From: DASQDN01 sp035630195
GTDB taxonomy: Bacteria > Acidobacteriota > Terriglobia > Bryobacterales > Bryobacteraceae
Assembly (NCBI GenBank): GCA_035630195.1
Contig: DASQLD010000385.1
Span: 1 to 5,737, forward strand
DNA: 5,737 nucleotides
Direction of reading: 5' to 3'
The translations under genes were made by a program, and so were the position numbers. The notes beneath the pieces were generated by a model. That model saw nothing but the letters and a program-made list of their open reading frames with translations. It was not told where the DNA came from and did no database searches. Numbering within the stretch: the first letter of the stretch is position 1; each line of letters starts with the position of its first letter. Positions 1 to 5,737 of the stretch are shown here, in pieces.

Positions 1-2062
1 CATTGCGAATTGTATCCATCGAATAATCACTTGTCGTGGGCACTTTTAGAGCGAGCGTCCGCGTGGCAAAGTCATACCGCGCCAGACAGCCGTTCGCTTC
101 CGTCTGCGATTCGTTGATGAGGATGAGGAACTCTTTCAAATCGCCAATTCCATTCGCGTCGGTGACGATCGTTTCCGTGGGTATCCACATCAGGCTCTCG
201 AAACTTCCACGGTTTGGACCAAAGCTGGTGACACTTGGCCTGGCAGCCGGACCGCTTTGCATGATGGCAAAGGTTTTACGCTCGATAGTGACGGCGGCAT
301 GACGCGGAAGCTCCGAAGAATGCCGTTGTGCTTCCAATGTGACTGTACCGCTACCCTTTCGATTTGCGCCGCCGGGCACATCCACCCAACTTCTGCTCGC
401 CGTCGCGCTCCACGAGCAGTCCGAGCCGCCAGTTACGGAAATCGGCATAGGTCGACCTTCGGCGCTAATCACCGCGCCGTCGGTAATTCCCGACACGGTA
501 GCGCAGGGTGTGTCGTACCGCACTGCCACCCGTAGGCGCTCGGGAGTCATTGATACCACCTCAATCGTCAGGTCGCTGAAAGGATCGCGCCATGTTTGAC
601 CTGGCCGTAATACGGGATCCGTAAAATATCCCGGCAGGAGGAGTTGCCGCGCCTCGTCGACACTCGCCGGTGTGAAGTCGAGCAGGTCGGAATAAAGTTC
701 GGCGGCGGACGTCTGCGCATGGATCAACGCGCCTTCGAACATCGGGCGGAGAACGATAGATTCTCCGCGGTCGAACGCCCCGCCGGGCTGTCTATATTCG
801 ACCCACAGCGCTTCATCTCCAGTGTTCCGCTTGATACGCAAGGCTTTTAGACCTGAGCCCGTTGATTGCAAGGGTGTCAGATCAAAAGTACCCGCGCTCT
901 GAACTGCGATGTAGCCTTCCGGTTGCTTTACCCAGCCGAGCGCCACTTTCTGCGATACAGCAAAGTGCGCCTCACCGATACCCATGACGGAGAATAAATC
1001 GCCATACTCTTCGAATGTGGCGAGACCACGTTCTGGACCGATTGTCGTTCCCGGATAACGAATCGTGCGCGCATGGTCGAGACCGAGGTTATGGCCCAGT
1101 TCGTGGATTACAGTGAGTGTCAGATCCTCGGAACTTGAGGCTGATACTGCGGCGTACGAGGCTCGAAAAACTTCGTCGGCGGCCACCAGAAGAGGACATC
1201 CGATCGTTCCCTGGCCGCTGGTCTCGCATTCGGCGATTTCCGGATGGACTACGAGAATGCGGGAATAGCCGCTGAAATCGATATCGGCGTCGGCCGCAGC
1301 CAGAGCGGCCGTTCTCATTTGTACAAACTCGCCACACCGGTAGGCGCGATCGAGAGTATACGACCCGTAGATGTCCCCCGTCAGGTCGAGCTGCCCATAA
1401 GATGCTTCCTTATAAAACGCAGCGGCCGACCGTCCCGAGGTTCCAAACACGATGTCGCCGACTTGGGCTTTGGTTATCGGCGCAGCGGCAGTCCCCGGAA
1501 AGTTGACCAAGATCACTGCGACCCGCTGTGCTCCCTCCGTCTTGCATTCAGCGACGGCGTCGGCGCGACGTTCCGCCGCCGCAGCCGTGACCAGCATCAC
1601 TCCTCCCAGCCGATAGCCTTCGAGCCGCGCTTCATCGCCGCATTGCAGAGAAATCCCTGACCCTCCAAACGCTGTGAGTGTTTGGCCCCCGCTCTCGAAA
1701 ACATAACTTCGGACGCTGCGTTTCCTGTGGCGCTCATCCGCTACGGATGATTCGACCGGCCCGCTGTAGGCGAAAGTCTTTTCGAAAAATCCCTCGTTAC
1801 TTCGATTTCGTAATCCCCGAAGCTCCTCGGGACGAAGCAGTAGTTTCAATGCGGACGCAGGATCTTCGGCAATAATTCCGCCCAGTAACTCAGCCCGCTC
1901 TTTCCATAGCGCGTTGGAATCAGCGGCGTGCCGCTCGTTCTTAGTGCTGAGATTACTCAAAATCTGTTGATTCAGCTCGCGAACCCGGTCAATATCCGAC
2001 CCATAGACGAAAAGAGGGGACACAAGCGTCATCAAGGACGCATGAATAAGGAATCGTGACAA
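1..2062 (-). CDS. Exported metzincin zinc metalloprotease (gametolysin/M11-like) with BACON-like and C-terminal beta domains; 3' end beyond the window
   Basis: The minus-strand frame is open from the TTG at 2062-2060 to the left edge (687 codons, no stop). It predicts a secreted zinc endopeptidase of unknown substrate. Residues 1-22 look like a signal peptide (MSRF, then a hydrophobic stretch ending FVYGS). Residues about 23-175 resemble a propeptide with a short beta region. The catalytic domain begins near residue 179 (QRVAVILVNF) and includes FYKEASYGQLDLTGDIYG at 216-233. The zinc motif HELGHNLGLDH spans 320-330 (His320, Glu321, His324, Gly327, His330), with a Met-turn SVMG at Met360, so the active site looks intact. 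C279 and C289 may pair. Residues about 520-604 form a BACON-like beta-sandwich (CSW, SWV, then GSGTVTLEAQ). From about 609 a further domain carries DANGIGDL and LILIN and is cut by the window edge. M11 is favoured over M6 or M43 from motif resemblance, not a search. The gene is divergent from the exporter operon. Confidence 0.9.
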   Translation of the reverse strand, partial: MSRFLIHASLMTLVSPLFVYGSDIDRVRELNQQILSNLSTKNERHAADSNALWKERAELLGGIIAEDPASALKLLLRPEELRGLRNRSNEGFFEKTFAYSGPVESSVADERHRKRSVRSYVFESGGQTLTAFGGSGISLQCGDEARLEGYRLGGVMLVTAAAAERRADAVAECKTEGAQRVAVILVNFPGTAAAPITKAQVGDIVFGTSGRSAAAFYKEASYGQLDLTGDIYGSYTLDRAYRCGEFVQMRTAALAAADADIDFSGYSRILVVHPEIAECETSGQGTIGCPLLVAADEVFRASYAAVSASSSEDLTLTVIHELGHNLGLDHARTIRYPGTTIGPERGLATFEEYGDLFSVMGIGEAHFAVSQKVALGWVKQPEGYIAVQSAGTFDLTPLQSTGSGLKALRIKRNTGDEALWVEYRQPGGAFDRGESIVLRPMFEGALIHAQTSAAELYSDLLDFTPASVDEARQLLLPGYFTDPVLRPGQTWRDPFSDLTIEVVSMTPERLRVAVRYDTPCATVSGITDGAVISAEGRPMPISVTGGSDCSWSATASRSWVDVPGGANRKGSGTVTLEAQRHSSELPRHAAVTIERKTFAIMQSGPAARPSVTSFGPNRGSFESLMWIPTETIVTDANGIGDLKEFLILINESQTEANGCLARYDFATRTLALKVPTTSDYSMDTIRN

Positions 2063-2069
2063 ACAATCG

Positions 2070-2073
2070 CTCC
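2070..2073 (-). promoter_or_regulatory. Ribosome binding site that decides the TTG start of the metalloprotease
   Basis: On the minus strand GGAG lies 7 nt before the TTG at 2062-2060. This supports the TTG over the first in-frame ATG (2032-2030), which falls inside the hydrophobic core of the signal peptide and would destroy it. The in-frame stop at 2107-2105 bounds the possible starts. The other upstream candidate, a TTG at 2080-2078, precedes the GGAG and lacks a comparable site. Confidence 0.7.
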
Positions 2074-2082
2074 GAACCAAGC

Positions 2083-2117
2083 ATTGTAGCGTTATACGGC
2101 AGGTTCAAACACGACAA
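2083..2117 (-). promoter_or_regulatory. Candidate sigma-70-like promoter for the metalloprotease
   Basis: On the minus strand TTGTCG (2117-2112) is followed after 15 bp by TATAAC (2096-2091). A second -10-like hexamer, TACAAT, sits at 2088-2083 but has only a weak -35 (TGTTTG, 17 bp away). Either would give a short leader of roughly 14-25 nt before the TTG codon. The assignment rests on consensus resemblance alone, and the 15-bp spacer is shorter than ideal. Confidence 0.35.
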
Positions 2118-2190
2118 AAAAACCTATTACGGCAGTACCGGCGCCTTACTAATGAAGTACGGTCTAATGCCGATACAGTGAACGCCTCAT

Positions 2191-2212
2191 AGAACGAATC
2201 CGGTGACGTTCT
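2191..2212. repeat. Inverted repeat AGAACG-N10-CGTTCT, possible operator
   Basis: AGAACG at 2191-2196 is the exact reverse complement of CGTTCT at 2207-2212, with a 10-bp spacer. It lies in the divergent intergenic region and its right arm touches the candidate -35 of the exporter operon, which is where a dimeric regulator might bind. The arms are only 6 bp, so chance is possible. A long loop and no following T-run argue against a terminator. Confidence 0.3.
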
Positions 2213-2239
2213 TGAACGCATACCCTGAAGAGCTAAACT
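2212..2239 (+). promoter_or_regulatory. Candidate promoter of the ABC exporter operon
   Basis: TTGAAC (2212-2217) and TAAACT (2234-2239) are separated by 16 bp and match the sigma-70 hexamers at four or more positions each. Transcription would begin near 2246, leaving a leader of about 16 nt that still includes the ribosome binding site at 2251. It is the best-placed candidate seen, but the -10 is weak. Confidence 0.3.
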
Positions 2240-2245
2240 GAAGAG
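2225..2245. repeat. Short tandem direct repeat CTGAAGAG, 13-bp period
   Basis: CTGAAGAG occurs at 2225-2232 and again at 2238-2245, flanking the candidate -10 of the exporter operon. It could be a paired regulator contact site or a chance repeat. No function is assigned. Confidence 0.35.
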
Positions 2246-2250
2246 TATCC

Positions 2251-2255
2251 AAGGA
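2251..2255 (+). promoter_or_regulatory. Ribosome binding site of the first permease gene
   Basis: AAGGA lies 6 nt before the ATG at 2262. This is good Shine-Dalgarno geometry and supports that start codon. Confidence 0.7.
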
Positions 2256-2261
2256 ACAGTT

Positions 2262-3413
2262 ATGCTGCGCTTTTTCTCGTTGATCTCAAAGAACGCGATG
2301 CGCAACCGTCGGCGTTCCATTCTTACGATTTGCAGCGTCGGAGCCTCGCTGTGTCTCCTGGGTGTGCTCATGGCGATTTATCACGCCTTCTTCTTCACAC
2401 CCCCGACACCGGAGCAGGAGCGCAGGCTCTGGACCCGGAACCGTATCTCGCTCGCCAACATCATGCCGATCGCATACCGGGATAAGATCCGTCGCGTGCC
2501 CGGTGTTCAGGACACCATGGTCATGCAATGGTTCGGCGGGGTTTACAAAGAACCGAAGAACATGTTCTCCCGGTTTGGTGTCGAGCCTGAACGTTATTTG
2601 CGGATCATGCCCGAGTACAAACTGACACCAGAAGAACAGAAGGCTTTTGTATCCGAGCGCACAGCCTGCATCATCGGCAAGGATATCGCCGCAAAATACA
2701 ACCTCAAGCACGGGGATCACATGATCCTCGACGGTGATATCTTTCCGGTCCGGTTGGATTTCGTGGTACGTGGGATCTACGATTTCCCGACCGACAACGA
2801 GTCGATGTTCTTCCACTTGCAATATCTTTTTGAGAGCATGCCGCCCCGCGCTCGAGACATCGCCGGAATGTTCGTGTCGCTCATAGATGACCCGGCGAAT
2901 TCGAGTCGTATCTCGAAGGACATTGACGAAACATTCCGTAACTCCTCTGATCAGACGCGCACGGAAACCGAGAAGGCATTTCAGCTCAGCTTCGTTTCAA
3001 TGCTCGGGAACGTCAAAGTATTCCTAATGAGCGTCTGCGCTGCGGTTACATTTACGATCATCCTCGTTTCGGCGAACACAATGGCGATGTCTGTGCGCGA
3101 GCGCATCCGCGAAGTGGGCGTGCTCAAGACCCTTGGCTTTACGCAAGGGGAAATTCTCGGCATCGTTCTTGGTGAAGCGGCAGTCCTGTCCTTTATAGGT
3201 GGCTTATTGGGCTACGGCCTTGCGATGGGCCTGGCAAACATCATTCGTCAGGCTCCCGGATTCTTCGCCGAGTTCAAGACGCTTACGATCGTGCCTCCGG
3301 TAGCCGTGTTGTTGCTTGTCACCGCCGTGCTGATCGGAATCGTGTCATCCTTCGTGCCCGCGTGGCATGCGTCCCGAACAAACATCATCGATTCGTTGCG
3401 GTACAGCGGTTAG
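2262..3413 (+). CDS. ABC transporter permease, FtsX/MacB type (first of pair)
   Basis: This 383-residue inner-membrane permease is a likely half of the transmembrane core of a MacB/DevC-like exporter. A basic N-terminus (RNRRR at 14-18) precedes membrane helix 1 (about 19-45). A large periplasmic domain of the MacB core type follows (about 46-245), with FGVEPERYLRIMP and a later IIGKDIAAKYNLKHGD stretch typical of that domain. Helices 2-4 lie at about 252-274, 298-326 and 344-366. Between helices 2 and 3, EVGVLKTLGF (284-293) is the conserved cytoplasmic coupling segment of FtsX permeases. The C-terminus ends with the family's P-A-W-H-A-S...IIDSLRYSG tail. Length and four-helix topology are normal, and there is no fused ATPase domain, so a separate ATP-binding subunit is required. 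It is the first gene of the operon and lies 6 nt before the second permease. The substrate is unknown. Confidence 0.92.
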   Translation: MLRFFSLISKNAMRNRRRSILTICSVGASLCLLGVLMAIYHAFFFTPPTPEQERRLWTRNRISLANIMPIAYRDKIRRVPGVQDTMVMQWFGGVYKEPKNMFSRFGVEPERYLRIMPEYKLTPEEQKAFVSERTACIIGKDIAAKYNLKHGDHMILDGDIFPVRLDFVVRGIYDFPTDNESMFFHLQYLFESMPPRARDIAGMFVSLIDDPANSSRISKDIDETFRNSSDQTRTETEKAFQLSFVSMLGNVKVFLMSVCAAVTFTIILVSANTMAMSVRERIREVGVLKTLGFTQGEILGIVLGEAAVLSFIGGLLGYGLAMGLANIIRQAPGFFAEFKTLTIVPPVAVLLLVTAVLIGIVSSFVPAWHASRTNIIDSLRYSG

Positions 3414-3419
3414 AAAATC

Positions 3420-4586
3420 ATGGCAATCCCGATCAGCTACAACATTCGCAACCTAATTGTCCGGAAAACCAGCACCATCATGACCGCGCTTGGAATTGCG
3501 TTGACGGTCGCTGTTCTTCTTGCTGTGCTGGCGCTGGTAGAGGGCTTGCGTACTGCATTCAAGGCCACATCCAACCCTGCGCACATTCTCGTCACACGCA
3601 AGGGAGCTACCTCCGAGCTTGTCAGTAGCGTCAGCCGGACAACCTTTCAGGACATGAAGGCGAAACCGGGAATCGCTCGAACCAAATCAGGCGAACCGAT
3701 GGCGTCTCTCGAAATGGTGACCGTGATTGCGCTGCCCACACCCGACAACCCGTCCGGCGTCAACATCAATGTACGCGGAGTCACCCCCATTGGTATCGAG
3801 ATCCGCGACGGCGTGAAAATCGATTCCGGCCGCTGGTTCACGCCTGGTCGCCGCGAAGTAGTCGTCGGCAAAAACCTTGTAAAGCGGTTTCCCGATACTC
3901 AGCTCGGAAGCAAAATGCAGTTCGGCAAGGGCGATTGGGAAGTCGTCGGCATCATGAGCCAGGGAACGTCCGCAGTCAACAGCGAGCTGTGGGTCGATCT
4001 GAACCAGGGCGCCTCGGATTACAACCGGAGTGAGATGCTCAGCTCTGTTCTCATACGCGCTGTCGACGTCGCTGCCGTCCAGTCACTCATCAACGAGCTT
4101 AAAGCGGATCAGCGCCTCAACGTATCGGCAATCACCGAACAGAAATACTACGACGATCAGATGGTCTCAGCGGCTCCAATGCAATTTCTGGGGATGTTCG
4201 TAGCAGTCATCATGGCAGTCGGCAGTTGTTTTGCCGCCATGAATACGATGTACGCCAGCGTCTCGCGACGCGCCCGCGAAGTCGGCACCCTCCGAGTTTT
4301 GGGCTTCTCGCGCGGCGGAATCCTCACCAGCTTCTTCCTCGAATCGTTGCTGCTGTCGGCGATCGGCGGCCTAATCGGATGCATTCTGGTGTTGCCGTTG
4401 AACAACATTCAGACAAGTCTGGGAAATTTCATTACTTTCAGCGAAACCTCGTTCAGTTTTCGCGTCACTCCCCTGATCATGTTGATGGGTGTGACCTTCG
4501 CAGTTATCCTCGGCGCCATTGGCGGAATCTTCCCTGCCCGAATGGCTGCGAAGAAAGAGATCCTGAACGCCCTACGGGAAATCTAA
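3420..4586 (+). CDS. ABC transporter permease, FtsX/MacB type (second of pair)
   Basis: This 388-residue inner-membrane permease is related to the upstream one but clearly diverged, so the two probably form a heterodimer. Helix 1 lies at about 18-40, the periplasmic MacB-like core domain at about 41-250 (with NVRGVTPIG and a GRREVVVGKNLV stretch), and helices 2-4 at about 254-276, 302-326 and 350-371. The coupling motif EVGTLRVLGF at 287-296 aligns with EVGVLKTLGF of the first permease, and the tail PARMAAKKEILNALREI is typical of the family. The ATG lies 6 nt after the upstream stop and has no clear Shine-Dalgarno (TTAGAAAATC precedes it). Translation is therefore probably coupled to the first gene. 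The stop codon abuts the start of the adaptor gene. No ATPase domain is present. Confidence 0.92.
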   Translation: MAIPISYNIRNLIVRKTSTIMTALGIALTVAVLLAVLALVEGLRTAFKATSNPAHILVTRKGATSELVSSVSRTTFQDMKAKPGIARTKSGEPMASLEMVTVIALPTPDNPSGVNINVRGVTPIGIEIRDGVKIDSGRWFTPGRREVVVGKNLVKRFPDTQLGSKMQFGKGDWEVVGIMSQGTSAVNSELWVDLNQGASDYNRSEMLSSVLIRAVDVAAVQSLINELKADQRLNVSAITEQKYYDDQMVSAAPMQFLGMFVAVIMAVGSCFAAMNTMYASVSRRAREVGTLRVLGFSRGGILTSFFLESLLLSAIGGLIGCILVLPLNNIQTSLGNFITFSETSFSFRVTPLIMLMGVTFAVILGAIGGIFPARMAAKKEILNALREI

Positions 4587-4589
4587 ATG
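4576..4589 (+). promoter_or_regulatory. Ribosome binding site and stop/start junction of the adaptor gene
   Basis: GGGAA at 4576-4580 lies inside the end of the second permease gene, 6 nt before the ATG at 4587. That ATG follows the permease TAA (4584-4586) with no gap, so the two are very likely co-translated. The reading frame from this ATG gives the expected short cytoplasmic tail and membrane anchor. Confidence 0.6.
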
Positions 4590-5737
4590 GATTCAGAACT
4601 CGAGAGTCTTCGAATTGATCGCAGTAAGCGCTCCCACCACGAGGCTTCACCATGGGCGACTCGCTGGATCATCGGAGGTGTACTCATCTTTGTATTGCTC
4701 GGAGCCGGTCGTTATGTATACGGCATGTTGACGGCAGCGACTGAGGTCGATACCGTGCGCGTGGCTTCACCGTCCTCGGCGAGTGCAAGCGCCGGCGAAA
4801 CGATCCTCAATGCCACTGGCTACATCGTGGCAGCCCACAAGATCCAGGTCGCTTCCAAAGTTCTCGGCCGCGTCGCATGGATCGGCGTCGACAAGGGCGA
4901 CAAAGTCCGTCAGGGAGAGGTCATCGCCCGTCTCGAAGATGACGAATACAAAGCGCAGTTGCAGCAAGCCCGCGGACGTCTGCAAGCCCTCGAAGCCCGC
5001 CTGAACGAACTCGAGGCTGGCTCGCGACCGGAAGAGATCGATCGTTCCAAGGCGGAATTCGAGGAAGCCCAGGCCGACGTCCAGAACTCGAAGATTAATC
5101 TTGACCGCAATCAAAAACTGTCCGCTGAAGGAGTCGTGGCAAAACAAACGCTCGATGACGCCAAAGCCCGCTACGATCGCGATGTTGCCAGGATGAACGC
5201 GCTCAGAAAATCTATGGAACTCGTTAGCATTGGGCCTCGCCGAGAACAGATCGACGCAGCCCGCGGACAGATCGTCGAGGCTCGTGGCTCGGTCGCTTTC
5301 TTCGAGAGCCAATTAAATAACACAGTCATCAAAGCCCCGGTTACCGGGACTGTCCTCGAACGCGAAGTCGAAGTCGGCGAGTTCGTGACCACAAGCTTCG
5401 TCGGTGAACGCGGCGCTAAAGGGTATGTAGTCTCACTGGCGGACCTCAATGATCTTGAGGCTGAACTCGACATTAGCCAGAACGATTTTGCCAAGCTCCG
5501 GCCGCGCCAGAAGGGAATCATCACCACCGATGCCTATCCCGATAAGAAGTACGAAGGCGTGATCGATGAGATTTCACCCGAAGCGAACCGTCAGAAAGCA
5601 ACGGTACAGGTAAAAGTGAAGGTTCTCAATCCGGACGAGTATATGCGGCCGGAGATGAACGCCAATGTTGCCTTCATCGACGATACGAAGAAATCTTCAA
5701 CTCCCACTCGGCCCGTAGTCTATGTCCCAACGTCGGC
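4587..5737 (+). CDS. Periplasmic adaptor (membrane fusion protein), HlyD/DevB/YbhG-like; 3' end beyond the window
   Basis: The open frame gives 383 codons and runs off the right edge; such adaptors are usually around 400 residues, so most is present. It should link the permease pair to an outer-membrane channel. A cytoplasmic tail (1-25) leads into an uncleaved membrane anchor at about 26-48. The first lipoyl half is near 83-120 (ASKVLGRVAWIGVDKGDKV). A long alpha-hairpin covers about 121-245 and carries a repeated G-S-R-P-E-E-I (145-151) / G-P-R-R-E-Q-I (216-222) element seen in DevB/YbhG proteins. The second lipoyl half is at 247-268 (VIKAPVTGTVLEREVEVGEF). A beta-barrel/membrane-proximal part runs from about 280, with YEGVIDEISPEA and MRPEMNANV. 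At the hairpin tip, Arg174 and Leu178 match the R-x3-L-x6-S channel-contact motif of MacA/AcrA, but the Ser position is Ala185. The gene abuts the second permease and shares its transcript. Confidence 0.92.
   Translation, partial: MDSELESLRIDRSKRSHHEASPWATRWIIGGVLIFVLLGAGRYVYGMLTAATEVDTVRVASPSSASASAGETILNATGYIVAAHKIQVASKVLGRVAWIGVDKGDKVRQGEVIARLEDDEYKAQLQQARGRLQALEARLNELEAGSRPEEIDRSKAEFEEAQADVQNSKINLDRNQKLSAEGVVAKQTLDDAKARYDRDVARMNALRKSMELVSIGPRREQIDAARGQIVEARGSVAFFESQLNNTVIKAPVTGTVLEREVEVGEFVTTSFVGERGAKGYVVSLADLNDLEAELDISQNDFAKLRPRQKGIITTDAYPDKKYEGVIDEISPEANRQKATVQVKVKVLNPDEYMRPEMNANVAFIDDTKKSSTPTRPVVYVPTS

Noticed and set aside
1244..1660. A 138-codon plus-strand open frame
   Set aside because: It lies antisense to the catalytic domain of the metalloprotease. 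Its product is Arg/Ser/Pro-rich with no recognisable domain, and it has no convincing ribosome binding site. It is a shadow frame.
1..2062. The left third as a decayed or non-coding region
   Set aside because: The minus-strand frame is continuous with intact catalytic residues and a plausible start, so there is no sign of decay. It only appears empty because its stop codon is outside the window.
2180..2195. GAAC repeats (2180-2183 and 2192-2195) as a LexA/SOS-like box
   Set aside because: The spacing is 8 bp rather than the 7 bp of the GAAC-N7-GAAC alphaproteobacterial type, and the neighbouring genes have no SOS role. A chance match is likely.
2063..2261. A small RNA, riboswitch or terminator in the intergenic region
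   Set aside because: No strong GC-rich hairpin followed by a T-run is seen. The flanking genes diverge, so no terminator is expected, and nothing resembles a known riboswitch core.
2286..2822. A 178-codon minus-strand open frame
   Set aside because: It is fully antisense to the first permease, whose helices and MacB-type domain are clear. The product shows no family features.
4767..5312. A 181-codon minus-strand open frame
   Set aside because: It is antisense to the adaptor's lipoyl and hairpin regions. The real frame has strong heptad and lipoyl patterns, whereas this one reads as their complement.

Overview
The window looks like a piece of a chromosome from a soil-type Gram-negative bacterium, most likely of the Acidobacteriota (Solibacter/Bryobacter-like). 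This is inference. It rests on the build of the left-hand protein (gametolysin-like protease, then a BACON-like beta-sandwich with a CSW...SWV core, then a D-x-NG-x-x-DL...LIN domain) and on the split ABC exporter with a DevB/YbhG-type adaptor. No rRNA, tRNA, mobile element or CRISPR array is visible.

Layout. Positions 1-2062 hold one long minus-strand gene that runs off the left edge, with 687 codons visible. It encodes an exported zinc metalloprotease of the metzincin clan. The zinc motif HELGHNLGLDH and a Met-turn are intact. The best start is a TTG preceded by a GGAG Shine-Dalgarno and followed by a signal peptide. Positions 2063-2261 form a 199-bp divergent intergenic region with candidate promoters for both directions, a 6-bp-arm inverted repeat and an 8-bp tandem repeat. 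Positions 2262-5737 hold a tightly packed plus-strand operon: two FtsX/MacB-type permeases (2262-3413 and 3420-4586), then a membrane-fusion (HlyD/DevB/YbhG-like) adaptor from 4587 that runs off the right edge.

How the genes fit together. The two permeases would form a heterodimeric inner-membrane core. The adaptor would bridge the periplasm towards a TolC-like outer-membrane channel, giving a tripartite exporter of the MacAB/DevBCA kind with a separate ATPase. No ATP-binding subunit or outer-membrane channel lies in the window. An ATPase gene is expected just past the right edge, since it is not upstream. The exported substrate cannot be read from the sequence. The protease shares the promoter region with the exporter operon, but a functional link is only a hypothesis.

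Nothing here is clearly a new biological system. The points most worth checking are the edge-truncated protease with its TTG start and domain chain, the intergenic repeats, and the altered tip motif of the adaptor.
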